Assembly (NCBI GenBank): GCA_015143295.1
Contig: CM026554.1
Coordinates: forward strand, 31,199,531 to 31,263,530
DNA from: Tetracentron sinense
Taxonomy: Eukaryota > Streptophyta > Magnoliopsida > Trochodendrales > Trochodendraceae
Reading direction: 5' to 3'
Length of the DNA stretch: 64,000 nt
Position numbers and translations under genes: made by a program. The notes under the pieces were generated by a model. That model searched no databases. It was not told where the DNA came from and saw only the letters and a list, made by a program, of their open reading frames with translations. Numbering within the stretch: the stretch's first letter is position 1; each line of letters starts with the position of its first letter. This document shows, one piece after another, positions 54,780 through 64,000 of this stretch.

Positions 54780-55592
54780 TGTAATGGGTAAATTTCGTAA
54801 AAACCTAAGTATGGTAGTAACGAGCTCGTCCTCGGTGTGGTGTTATCGTTTGAGCTCATTTCCGTCTTCTCTTCGACGACGGGCCCGTTGTCGTATGGAC
54901 GACGAGAGCGTGGTCTCACGAACGACGATCACGTCCTCATTCTGACGACGGACCCGTGGTCTCACGGACGACGATCACGTCCTCATTTTGACGACTGACC
55001 CGTGGTCTCACGGACGACGATCACGTCCTCATTCTGACGACGTACCCGTCGTCTTATTGTCAACGATCCCGTATCCCAACACGTATGAGATCCGGCGCTA
55101 CTGCCCAGTCGCCTGGGACTGATCCTACCTCTAAGATGGTAGGTGGGGAGCACTGTCTTGGCATTAAATGCAGCATTAAATGCCATTTAATGCTAGTCAC
55201 CTCGGACGAGTTCCTACTCTATGCCTGCTCTCTTTTGTATACAGATACGCGTGCAGTACGAATGACCGGGAGATCTATCTAAAATGATTACTGAAGTACA
55301 CATCAGAGATTTGAGGTGTGCATGGACATCCATGGGTGCCCATGGCCATGGCAGGGGTGGCCTATAAAAACCTGTGAAAAACAGTGTGAAGAGGACGGAA
55401 TTTTTTTTTTGAAGAGCGAAGACTTTCAAACTCTCTGTATTTTCTTACTGTTCATCATCTTCTACACCTACTGACTTTATCATCGGAGTACAGGTCAGGG
55501 TATCACACCCTCCACTCCAACCTTCTACCGGTATACTAGAACTTGGGAGGAGCTGCTGCTGACGCGTGTCCTTTCGGTAAATTCCCCTCACA
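54780..55592 (+). repeat. 3' LTR of the Tat-type element
   Basis: 813 bp, TGTAATGGGTAAATTTCG to CCCTCACA. It is longer than the 5' LTR because three 46-bp units (54911-54956, 54957-55002, 55003-55048) replace one. Otherwise it is closely similar, with TATAAAAA at 55,363. Confidence 0.93.
54911..55048. repeat. Three 46-bp units in the 3' LTR
   Basis: Each unit starts TGGTCTCACGRACGACGATC and continues ACGTCCTCATTYTGACGAC. The 5' LTR has one such unit (about 45,140-45,190). Expansion or loss after insertion accounts for most of the 71-bp difference between the LTRs. Confidence 0.9.
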
Positions 55593-56160
55593 ATTATCAA
55601 AAGAAAGACAATATGGAAGCTTTTTGAATTGAGAGTCTGCTTAGCATTCCATGGCTTTTGTGAAGGAATGCTTAGCATTCCCATGGATTTGGCCTATGTT
55701 TGGATATGGTTGTCACGTTCCTTACTACCCAACAGTTCACTAAGGATTAAGAAACGGGGTGGTTGCTTGTAAGATCACTTTCAAAATTAGGGCACTTTTA
55801 TTTTCCAAAGCTTTCCTTAATTTACTATTTTGACAATTAAAAAATAAAAAATTTCCATTCTTAACTATAACAGTCCTGTTTTTAGGTTTGACGAGGCCAA
55901 TTATCTTTTCCTCCGTGATACGTAAAAGATCCCGCTGATAAAAGTCAGCCCACTTGTTTTATTATCCAAAAGGAGTAAGATTATTAAAAACATGAGTATG
56001 CTTAGCAAAATTCATTCTACCTAACCTAACATGAGGATAATAAAGCATGTGGCTGTTTTATAAGAACAGAGGGAGTGCTAGCCGACTTGCCAAGTCCCAG
56101 ACTCGCCCACCTTAGGAAGATTTTTGTGGGACCCACTTTGATAAAAGTGGACAAGTCAGC
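55593..56160. other. Spacer, no gene seen
   Basis: No gene. TGCTTAGCATTCCATGG and ATGCTTAGCATTCCCATGG (about 55,638 and 55,668) are a short direct repeat, and ACTGCTTAGCATTCC occurs again at 62,289 beyond the nested elements. Confidence 0.45.
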
Positions 56161-56498
56161 GTCTTGGCTAGGGGTGTACCTACACAAGCCGGGCTAGCTT
56201 TGATTGCTCGGCTCGGCTCGACTTGATCAAGCCGAGCTCAAGCTTAATTTTTAGGCTCGATTGGGTCGAGTTTTCAAACTTGAAATATGCTCAAGTCGAG
56301 CTCAAGCCAAGGCCTATTTGATTTGACCCGGCTCGAAGCCCGACTCGATTCAGCCCGAGCTCGGCTAGACTCGAATATTATTTTTAAAAAATATATATAT
56401 ATATATATATATATCATTATTATATATATATATAAATAATATAAAATTATTTAATTTAATTTCTTTTTAAAAAGTATTCAAGTCAAGTTCGAGCCAAG

Positions 56499-56983
56499 TG
56501 TCACGGTCCAACCTTTTTGTAAGCGAAGCGACCGTGCGGCACTTGGCTACACCTACGAGTCAGTCAACCATAAGATACTCACCCGAGAAATGTTCCCAAG
56601 TGGTAAGATGCACACCAAGTCAGTAAGGGACAAAGTAAGCAACATGTAGCAACACGCAACACCGATTGAAAACAACTTTAAGCTTTATTGATCATTCCAA
56701 GCAACTCTTTACAGACTACATGAGCTAAAGACTCACCTTGCTCACCTCGCCTCAAGGTAGGAAAATAAATATTTCATCCTTTTACAGAAAGAAACATCAT
56801 CTTTGCTAGTGGAGTCATACTGGGGTATTTACAATTCTGCCATTACAAATTACCTTAAACTACCCTTGACTACAAAAGGAATTTACAATAAACCTCGAGA
56901 CACTTTACATGACTCATATGTACAAGGCTTACAAAACACGGGTTATGGTCATGTGCCAAGCACTGGACAAAATGACCGTGACA
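56499..56983 (-). repeat. 3' LTR of the chromovirus (left end)
   Basis: 485 bp, 44 bp shorter than the other LTR because of one deletion after CAGACTAC (about 56,720). The LTR ends form a 10-bp inverted repeat (TGTCACGGTC / GACCGTGACA). Confidence 0.92.
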
Positions 56984-56994
56984 GACTCCCCCAC
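56984..56994 (-). promoter_or_regulatory. Polypurine tract of the chromovirus
   Basis: On the minus strand the sequence GTGGGGGAGTC lies directly before the 3' LTR. Confidence 0.8.
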
Positions 56995-57029
56995 GTAAAC
57001 AGTCGATGCCCTCGTAGACTCTAAAGCTT

Positions 57030-57306
57030 GATACTCTGCAATCTTGTTTTCGAACTGGCGTAGGTCTTCGGCTAGCTCCCAACTTGTATCTTCATCACCT
57101 CAGCCCCTCCACTTCACCAGGTATTCTCGCTGCGGATGCTTGAGTGTTGGCGTTGCACGATCTGCCAAGATGCGTTCTACTTCACGAACACTCAAACTTG
57201 TCGCCTTTGATGCAGTTCTAACAGAGATGTTGCGAGCTGAATCTTCCATGTCAGGATGGTACGACTTGATGTTGCTGGCATGGAATACTGGTGAACCTTC
57301 AACCAT
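57030..57306 (-). pseudogene. Chromodomain of the chromovirus
   Basis: The frame from 57306 contains VERILADRATPTLKHPQREY followed by LVKWRG, the start of a chromodomain, which in chromoviruses is thought to guide integration to marked chromatin. A TGA at 57,100-57,102 follows, and the next codons, in the same frame, read GDEDTSWELAEDLRQFENKI, the rest of the domain. So one stop cuts an otherwise complete chromodomain. Upstream it is in a different frame from integrase. Confidence 0.85.
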
Positions 57307-58202
57307 GACGGAAGCTGAACTTTGTAGGAGGTCTTGCCCACACGAGCAACAATAGGAACTGGACCTTCATACTTTCGAACAAGCTTGTTGTGGACTTTCC
57401 GAAAGAATTTCAGTTGTTCCAGAAGAAGCTTGACAAGGACTAGATCTCCCACTTGGAATTCTTCTGGTCTTCTATCTTGGTCGGCCCATTTCTTCATCCG
57501 CTTTGACGCTTTTTCCAAATAGGCGCGTGCAATATCAGCGTTCCTATTCCACTCCTTAGTGAATTGGTAGGCTTTTGGGCTTGAACCTGTATAATGCTGG
57601 GCCACTGTGTGAGGTAACAGTGGTTGCTATCCTGTAACAATCTCAAAAGGACTCTTGTTAGTAGATGAGCTCTTTTGAATATTAAAGCAGAACTGGGCTA
57701 TGTCCAGTAGATTAACCCAATTTCTTTGATTTGCAGTTATAAAGTGGCGTAAATATTCTTCAAGCAAACCATTGAATCTCTCTGTCTACCCATCAGTTTG
57801 TGGATGGTAGCTTGAAGAAAAGTCTAACTTCGACACCAAAAGTCGAAATTTCTCGGTCAAAAACCGTCCTGTGAACCGAGTGTCTCGATCACTTACCAAA
57901 TTTTGGGGCACTCCCCAATATTTGACAACATGTCTGAAGAACAAATAGGCTACCTCCTTTGCCGAGCAGTACTTTGGTGCTGGGATGAAAGTTGCATACT
58001 TGGAAAACCTGTCCACAACCACCAATATTGACCCATACTCCCCCACTTGAGGCAGGTTAGTTATGAAGTCCATTGAGACACTCTCCCATGGTCTCTTTGG
58101 CACCGGTAGCAGTTGCAGGAGTCCTAATGCCTTCTTTCTCTCAACTTTGTCCTGTTGGCAGATGAGGCAAGTTTTAGTGTACTCCATCACATCATCTTTC
58201 AT
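57192..58202 (-). pseudogene. Chromovirus integrase
   Basis: YTKTCLICQQDKVERKKALG carries the CC pair of the zinc-binding domain. The core has SMDFITNLPQVGEYGSILVV (first Asp), LVSDRDTRFTGRFL (second Asp) and HPQTDG, then a TAG stop at 57,786-57,788 just before the expected Glu. The frame resumes and includes KWADQDRRPEEFQVGDLVLV and NKLVRKYEGPVPIVARVG, the C-terminal module. All three regions are in one frame. Confidence 0.88.
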
Positions 58203-58208
58203 ATTTGG

Positions 58209-58850
58209 TCAATAATAGTTCTGTTTCAACAAGGCCGTGGTGCGTTGCCAGCCCGGATGACCCGCCCACAAAGTGTCATGGCATTCTTTCAGAAGTAACT
58301 TGCGCAGTTCACCCGTTCTAGGCACAACCAAGCACCTTCTCTTGGTAAGGAGGAAACCATCCTCCAACCAAAATCGACGCGTCTTGCCCTCCTTGGCAAG
58401 TTGAATAATGGTTTTGGCTGTAGGATCTTGGTCAAGCCCTTCTTTAATTCGCTCCCGTATGCTATCAGTCACCTTACTCACCGTCAAGTGACCCACCAAC
58501 TTCAAGGTCGCAAACTCGGCCTTCCGGCTCAAGGAATCCGCTACCTGATTAGTGTGTCTTGCCTTATATTCTAGCTCGATGTCAAACTCGGCAAGGAACT
58601 CCTGCCATCGAGCTTGCTTGGGAGTGAGTTTCTTTTGGGTCAAGAAGTGGCTTACCACTGAGTTGTCCGTCTTCATGACGAACTTTGAACCGAGTAGGTA
58701 ATGCCTCCACACCCGGAGACAATGAATAACAGCCAATAATTCTTTCTCTTGGGTAGTGTATCTTCGTTTGGCGTCGTTGAGCTTTCAGCTCTCATAAGCA
58801 ATTGGATGACTGTCTTGTAGAAGTACACCCCCTAGTGCATAGTCTGACGC
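58209..58850 (-). pseudogene. Chromovirus RNase H and connection
   Basis: WRHYLLGSKFVMKTDNSVVS and NQVADSLSRKAEF show the second half of the gypsy RNase H; the start of the domain (58,740-58,850) carries stops. EFDIELEYKARHTNQVAD is the usual C-terminus. The segment ends with ECHDTLWAGHPGWQRTTALL, the HH part of the integrase zinc finger, then a TGA at 58,206-58,208. Confidence 0.82.
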
Positions 58851-58856
58851 ATCAGT

Positions 58857-59566
58857 TTAGACCTCAAAGGCTTTTCCTAAATTTGGAAGAGTAAGGACTA
58901 GATTGCTCATTACAACATTCTTGAGGTCTTCAAATACGTCTTGGCATTCTTGTGACCAAGACCAAACCCGATCTTTTTTCAGTAAGTCGGTTAGGGGTGC
59001 AACACACTTGGAGTACCCTAGAATGAATCTCCTGTAATAGTTCACCAGTCCAAGGAATGAACGTAGCTCACTCACCTTGGTTGGGGCCTTCCACTCCTGG
59101 ATAGCCTGCACCTTCTTCATATCCATCCTTATTTGGCCTCCGCCAACTTGGTGTCCGAGGAACATAGTGTGCTCTTGAGCAAATGAACACTTTTCTCTCT
59201 TCACAAATAAGTGGTTCTTCTGGAGTGACTGGAATATAGTGCGTAAATACCCAACATGCTCCTCCAACGAAGAGCTATATACGACAATATTGTCAAGATA
59301 CACCACCACGAATTTATCCAGATACTCCTGGAAGATTTCATTCATGAGGGTACAAAATGTGGCAGGGGCATTGGTCAACCCAAATGGCATGACCAAAAAC
59401 TCAAAAGCACCATATCTAGTTACACATGCAGTCTTTGGTTCATCTCCCTCTACAATGCGGACTTGATAATAGCCTGACCTTAAGTCAAGCTTAGAGAAAT
59501 ATCTTGCAGCTCCCAACTGATCAAACAAATCTGCAATGAGAGGGATAGGATATTTGTTCCGGACCG
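58857..59566 (-). pseudogene. Chromovirus reverse transcriptase, second part
   Basis: [20 protein letters not shown] and [15 protein letters not shown], then [15 protein letters not shown], are standard. The catalytic motif reads [11 protein letters not shown]: its second Asp is Asn (codon complement at 59,289-59,291), which should abolish polymerase activity. [18 protein letters not shown] and [15 protein letters not shown] complete the domain. Confidence 0.9.
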
Positions 59567-60898
59567 GACAGTTAACTTGTTCAGGGCACGATAATCCACA
59601 CATAGCCTTAAGCTTCCATCCTGCTTCTTCTGAAATAGCACAGGTGCTCCAAATGGGGCCTTTGATGGCCGGATAAACCCTGACTCCAGCAAGGTATCCA
59701 ATTGCTTTCTCAATTCTGCCAACTCTAGCGGAGCCATACAATATGCCCCTCTTGCAGGTGGTTTAGCTCCAGGAACCAACCCTATTTGATGATCGACGAC
59801 TCTTCTCGGAGACAATGACTTGGGGAGTTCACCAGACATCACATTCTCGAACTCCTTCAAGATTTGTTGCACGACTTTTGGAACAGGAGCTTCTCTCAAC
59901 TCCTCTTGCACTTCCACAAGGGAAGCCACATAAGTTGGTTCCCCCTTCTTCAGGCCTTTCTTCAGTTGGAGGGCTGATAGAAACTTCTCTTCACTTGCTT
60001 TGTTAGTGGCAGGAACCTTGCAAGGGTTATCTCCAAGTAGACAAACTGAGTTTGAGAATGACATCTGTACCGCCTTAGTCTCTCTTAGGAACTTCATCCC
60101 AAGAATGACTTGAAAATCATCCAATGGAATAGCTGTAAGGTTTATTCTCCCTTCCCAGTCGTCCAATATAACATGTACCGACTTGGCCACACCATGGATT
60201 GGTTTGGCCTCTGAGTTTACTGCTTTCATTCGACTAGAATCCTTCTCTAGATTCAAGCCGAGGCATTTCGCTTCCGAACCAGCCACAAAGTTATGTGTGG
60301 CTCCTGTGTCGACTATAGCACGGGTCGGTTTACCATTGATCTTCAATTCAACATACATAAGACCTATGGTAGGGGCTGGTTTCTTCTCTAGACTTTGCTT
60401 CTTCACCACATTAAGTAATCGTAGAGCACCCATTTGAGTTGGCTCCTCACCTTCGTCCTCTTCAGGCACTATTTCAGCTTGAGGAGACTGTTGTAAGACA
60501 TTTAAAGCCTGCTTTTGAGGACACACTGCGATCCGATGTGGCCCTCCACAAAGGAAACAACTAATGGTCTTCGACCCAGCTGAAGATGATGTTGATCCTT
60601 TAAATTGTGAGGATCCTGAAGGTCTCTTATCACCTCCCCCACTCTTGGGCTTGTTAAACTTCCCCGACTTAGCACTCGAGCTTGAGTTTCCCAAGTAAGC
60701 TATTTTCTTCTTCCCACCATCCTCGGTAGTATAGTCGGTTAGGCGCTCAGCCGTAGCTTGCGCTGACGCCAAATCTTGTATCCTTTGTCTCTGTAACTCA
60801 GTTTGGGCCCAAGGTTTGAGGCCTTCAAAGAAATAGAATAACTTGTTCTTCTCGAACATATCTCGAATGTCCAGCATCAATGCCGAGAACTGCTTCAC
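59480..60898 (-). pseudogene. Chromovirus gag C-terminus, protease and start of RT
   Basis: A 472-codon frame. It has a Lys/Ser/Gly-rich linker, the zinc knuckle [13 protein letters not shown] (spacing CX2CX3HX4C, one residue short of the standard knuckle), then protease with [16 protein letters not shown] (Asp-Thr-Gly intact) and [10 protein letters not shown], then RT beginning at [20 protein letters not shown] and [17 protein letters not shown]. It leaves frame at a duplicated CCGGA (59,559-59,568). Confidence 0.9.
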
Positions 60899-60931
60899 AT
60901 ATTCGCAAACAGTACCGATCTATCGAAGGTT

Positions 60932-61510
60932 TCACAACTTTCGCCGAGCCATATACTCGACGTTCTCGGGAAAGAACTGTGCCTTCAATTCCCTCTTTAG
61001 GTCCTCCCATGAGTCAATGGTGCAAACACCCCTGACTATATCATCGTACTTTGTTCGCCACCACAGTTTGATATCACCCACCAAATACATAGTAGTCATC
61101 GTGACTTTAGTCTCTTCCGAGTCAATCCTAACAGCCCAGAAGTATTGTTCCATATCGAACAAGAAGTTCTTGAGTTCTTTTGCATCACGAGCACCAGCAT
61201 AGTTTCTAGTTTCAGGAATTCGAATCCTGGAAGTTTCACCTGCATTCGGGCCAGTTGTTCCCATTGCTCTAGTGAGAACATTCACCTTAGCAACAAGGTC
61301 ACCAATTTGGGCTTGTAGGGCTTCCACCGTAGCCCTAAAGTCCTCGCTGAGCATATCAGTAGTATTAGCAACATTCCTTTGTTCCATCTCGATCACATCG
61401 ACACGCTCGGCAAGTTGTGCAAGTCTGTCTGCAACACCACCAAGTTGTGAAGCTTGCGACTCGAGATACTCGATCCGCTCTTTGTTCGTCTGTTCTTGTC
61501 TCGGTGGCAT
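60932..61510 (-). pseudogene. Chromovirus gag N-terminus
   Basis: It starts MPPRQEQTNKERIEYLES with a heptad-rich coil (GGVADRLAQLAERVDVIEME) and continues into the gag core (KELKNFLFDMEQYFWAV, WWRTKYDD, WEDLKRELKAQFFPEN). A TGA after ARRKL and a TAG three codons later separate it from the rest of gag, which continues in the same frame from 60,925. Confidence 0.88.
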
Positions 61511-61541
61511 GATTCCAACTTTTAGAGGATCACAATGACCG

Positions 61542-61553
61542 CTCTGATACTAA
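61542..61553 (-). promoter_or_regulatory. Primer-binding site of the chromovirus, initiator Met tRNA
   Basis: The minus strand reads TAGTATCAGAGC beside the 5' LTR, one base off the TGGTATCAGAGC complement of initiator Met tRNA. Confidence 0.85.
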
Positions 61554-61554
61554 C

Positions 61555-62083
61555 TGTCACAGTTCAACCTTTTTGTAAGCGAAGCGACCGTGCGACACTC
61601 GGCTACACCTGCGAGTCAGCCAACCACAAGATACTCACCCTAGAAATGTTCCCAAGTAGTAAGATGCACACCAAGTCAGTAAGGGACAAAGTAAGCAACA
61701 CGTAGCAACACGCAACACTGATTGAAAGTAACTTTAAGCTTTATTGATCCTTCCAAGCAACTCTTTACGGACTACAATTAGTGAGAAGATTGAGCTTGCT
61801 ACAAAGTCAAAGAGACATGGGCTAAGGACTCACCTTGCTCACCTTTTCTCAAGGTAGGAAAATAAACATTTCATCATTTTAGAGAAGGAAACATCCTCCT
61901 TACTAGTGGAGTCATACTGGGGTATTTACAATTATGTCATTACAAATTACCTTACTAAACTACCATTGACAACAAAAGGAATTTACAATAAACCCCGGGA
62001 CACTTTACATGACTCATATGTAGAAGGCTTACAAAACACGGGTCATGGCTATGTGCCGAGCACTTGACAAAATGACCGTGACA
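61555..62083 (-). repeat. 5' LTR of the chromovirus (right end)
   Basis: 529 bp, bounded by TGTCACAG and CCGTGACA. It contains the 44-bp segment (ATTAGTGAGAAGATTGAGCT onward) that is missing from the other LTR. Confidence 0.92.
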
Positions 62084-62285
62084 CAAGCCAAGCCCGACTG
62101 GAACTTGAATCAATTCAGCCCGAGCCGAGCTTCGAGCCAATCTTTATGAATTCGGGCCGAGCTTCGAGCCGATTTTCTGAGCACCATTTCAAGCCAAGCT
62201 TTGAGGCTAGAGTAAACCATTTCAAGCCTAGCCGAGTATGGCCAAGCACAGCTTAGCCCAGCTCGAACACACCCCTAATCTTGGC

Positions 62286-62690
62286 CAAACTGCTTAGCAT
62301 TCCTCATAAGAACACACTTAGGGATTTTTTTAAAGGTTTTTAAAATTTAATTATTTCGCTATTAAAAATACAAAACTGTCATATTTAGATAAAAATACGA
62401 GTTTTCTGCTTGATCAAATCAACTTTTTCTTTCCTTGTGAGATGAAAAAAAAAAGGATAGGAAAAGACAGTGAGTGATTTGGTGAAACAACCGCTCCAAG
62501 AATTAATTAGGGAATCGGTTAGATATTGGTCCATGCTTGGTTTTGAGTCCCAAAAAAAACACGAAAAATGTGTCATGCAAGAAATGTCGTTCTCTAGGCC
62601 TATTGAAATTCTCTCTCTATCTTTTTCATGCACATGTTTCAACCATATGATAAAATAAAGGAAAATAGTAAACGTATCCGGGGTTTCCAT
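62286..62690. other. AT-rich spacer, no gene seen
   Basis: No gene. GTGTCATGCAAGAAATGTCG (about 62,569) recurs in variant form at about 63,524, indicating shared repeat sequence. Confidence 0.45.
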
Positions 62691-63180
62691 TTTATAACCG
62701 AAGGGTAGGTCCTCATTGGTCCACGCCTTAATTTTAAATATTTTCCTACTATGGTTAGTATTGACTCATCCCTAGAGTTAAGCAATCCAATAAAGGTTTT
62801 TTTTTAAAAAGACCAAAATCTTAGTTTTAATTTAGTTAAGGTTAACCAGGGTTAAAGGGGTGTTAAAAGACACACGGGGTAAGATATGAAACGGATGGGT
62901 CCACTGAGCACTGTTCTAAAATAAATTCTATAATATATTTGTATGGAAAATGCTTGCTTACTGGCGGTTGCATTTATGTAATGACATGACCGGTCCTCAT
63001 TGGTCCATGCCCCATTTTTTAACACTCACCAATTATGGTTAAGATTTACTCACCCCTAAGGTTAAGCAATCCAACCTTAATTTTTAGGGGAACAATCTTT
63101 TTTTTTTATTAATTTTGTTAAGCTTAACCAAGGTTAAATGGGGGACACGAGGACACGACGGTGACTTTAATAGGGACCTA
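62691..63180. repeat. Two tandem copies of a roughly 280-bp spacer repeat
   Basis: GGTCCTCATTGGTCCACGCC (62,708) and GGTCCTCATTGGTCCATGCC (62,992) begin two similar blocks. Each continues with TTAAGCAATCCAA, a T run, TTAACCAGGGTTAAA-type sequence and GACAC. A third copy of the start alone lies near 7,056. Confidence 0.65.
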
Positions 63181-63620
63181 CAGGTCCTCTAATCACTGCT
63201 CTTTTTGTATTTCATATATAAAGTATATAATTCATACATATAATTTAAATAATTAGGTAAACTCAATTTGTGCTTCAGGTTGAATTCGACTTGAAGGAAA
63301 GACAAATTGGCCGTGATAGCTTGAAGATCAATTAGGGATGGAACTTGAGCAAGAAACCAACTATAACCCAATTTGATCAAATGGGTGGGATTTGGTTACA
63401 AACTTATTTAGATACTGAATCAAGTTTAGCTTAGGTTCAAAAAGCTTAACCCAACCTGATGAAGGGGTTACGTTTAGGTTGAGGCCTTAACCAACTCGAG
63501 CTTAACCCAACCTGATGAAAATGTGTCATGTAAGTATTGTCGTTCTCAAGGCCTTAACCAACTTGAGGGATTGGTTGTTGTATCTTCAACATGAAAAAGG
63601 AACTGGTTTTAGCTTAATGT
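63181..63620. other. Spacer, no gene seen
   Basis: No gene. GCTTAACCCAACCTGATGAA occurs twice (about 63,447 and 63,501), a short tandem duplication. Confidence 0.45.
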
Positions 63621-63628
63621 ACAGCAAT

Positions 63629-63877
63629 TAGGGGTGTCAATATACCAGATGATCTGGTTATGTAGTTGTGCGGCCATGAGTCTAAACCCTAGGGCCCAAC
63701 GCCCATTTCACTATTCTTCAAACCGGAAGCTTGGTTACTTAAAAAGCCCTTCAATAGCTATGTTAGGTCCTACTAGGATTGAGCCCAACACGATTAATAG
63801 TAGGGTTGGGCTTGGGCTTACATCTAAAGCCCAATTAATCATCAGGCCACAAGCAGCCCAGCCCATTGACACCCTTA
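63629..63877. mobile_element. hAT-like MITE (TAGGGGTGTCAAT ends)
   Basis: The left end is TAGGGGTGTCAAT and the right end ATTGACACCCTTA: 13-bp inverted repeats with one mismatch. The flanks ACAGCAAT (63621-63628) and ACTACAAT (63878-63885) agree at 6 of 8 positions. 249 bp, non-coding. The end sequence TAGGGGTGT is shared with the split element at 56,169. Confidence 0.72.
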
Positions 63878-63885
63878 ACTACAAT

Positions 63886-64000
63886 TATTAAGCTCTCCTG
63901 GCCAATATAGCCACCCTTATTCGATGGAAGGACAAAGTGACATCAACATGCTAGAGGCTAGAGTGCACACACTTTGGTAGGCGCGATCTCGTGTACATGG
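63886..64000. other. End of window, no gene seen
   Basis: Nothing recognised. Confidence 0.4.

Larger units (their letters stand above)
44990..55592 (+). mobile_element. Ty3/gypsy retrotransposon, Tat type, inactive, with antisense gene
   Basis: 10,603 bp: 742-bp 5' LTR, primer-binding site, gag, protease, RT, two RNase H domains, integrase fragment, a 137-bp tandem duplication, an antisense gene and an 813-bp 3' LTR. RT before integrase identifies gypsy. A second, archaeal-like RNase H after a degenerate first one, and an antisense frame between integrase and 3' LTR, are known marks of the Tat group. Gag has several frameshifts, pol three in-frame stops, and integrase a deletion. The flanks CATTT and ATTAT do not form a target duplication, unlike most other elements here. 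Confidence 0.92.
56499..62083 (-). mobile_element. Ty3/gypsy chromovirus, inactive
   Basis: A 5,585-bp element on the minus strand with LTRs of 485 bp (left) and 529 bp (right), both bounded by TGTCAC...GTGACA. In transcriptional order: primer-binding site, gag with zinc knuckle, protease, RT, RNase H, integrase, GPY/F module and chromodomain, so it belongs to the chromoviruses. A CAAG direct repeat flanks it (56495-56498 and 62084-62087); only 4 bp can be matched. Two stops in gag, a 5-bp insertion in RT, further stops in RT/RNase H/integrase and a frameshift before the chromodomain inactivate it. Confidence 0.93.
56169..62277. mobile_element. Non-autonomous hAT-like element, split by a chromovirus
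   Basis: The left end is TAGGGGTGTACC, the right end AACACACCCCTA. The flanks GTCTTGGC (56161-56168) and ATCTTGGC (62278-62285) match at 7 of 8 positions, an 8-bp hAT-type duplication. Its own sequence is only about 520 bp (56169-56498 plus 62088-62277), rich in GAGCCGAGCTC and CTCGGC strings and an (AT)n run at about 56,390-56,435. The two halves are separated by the chromovirus at 56,499-62,083, so the hAT-like element was there first. Confidence 0.8.

Overview
This window looks like angiosperm nuclear DNA. It has plant LTR-retrotransposon lineages with their usual tRNA primer sites, many plant-type miniature inverted-repeat elements (MITEs), two tRNA-like SINE families, AT-rich spacers, and one probable host gene with a GT-AG intron. 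I cannot name the species. Nothing in it is bacterial, organellar or viral in the strict sense. Most of the 64 kb is transposable-element sequence in various states of decay.

Layout. 1-11,320: small MITEs, a 2.7-kb solo LTR (copy A, 2724-5439) and a LINE ORF1 remnant (about 9,200-10,370, minus strand). 11,326-19,219: two solo LTRs of a second family (D and E), each with a perfect 5-bp target-site duplication (TSD). 20,268-24,992: a complete but dead Ty1/copia element with a perfect TSD. 25,053-30,510: a 1-kb inverted-repeat element, SINEs and degenerate GGTTA-rich repeat blocks. 30,596-31,317: a 0.7-kb solo LTR (F) of the Tat type. 32,060-37,512: two more copies (B and C) of the copy-A LTR family on the minus strand. 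38,704-40,570: MITEs and a SINE. 41,052-42,153: the only likely host gene, a two-exon single-pass membrane protein. 42,264-44,654: MITEs, a 1.4-kb foldback element and a SINE. 44,990-55,592: a 10.6-kb Ty3/gypsy element of the Tat type. 56,169-62,277: a non-autonomous hAT-like element split by a 5.6-kb chromovirus (Ty3/gypsy, minus strand). 62,690-64,000: duplicated spacer sequence and another hAT-like MITE.

Two things stand out. First, the three A/B/C solo LTRs carry six or seven interrupted palindromes of about 27 bp, with arms of the form AATGNCGGTA / TACCGNCATT, at matching relative positions; the variable base tends to change in both arms together. No feature class explains them. Second, the Tat-type element carries a separate antisense gene downstream of its integrase: a gypsy-associated Transposase_28-like domain, a Pro/Ala-rich middle and a long coiled coil, split by introns. 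One splice acceptor appears lost and one codon is now a stop. The element's integrase has also lost its catalytic Glu segment through an internal deletion.

All three internal-containing elements are broken by stops, frameshifts or active-site changes, and six other LTRs survive only as solo LTRs. The region has therefore been shaped by repeated insertion, nested insertion and LTR-LTR recombination around a single small gene. Family names rest on motif recognition by eye; no database search was run.
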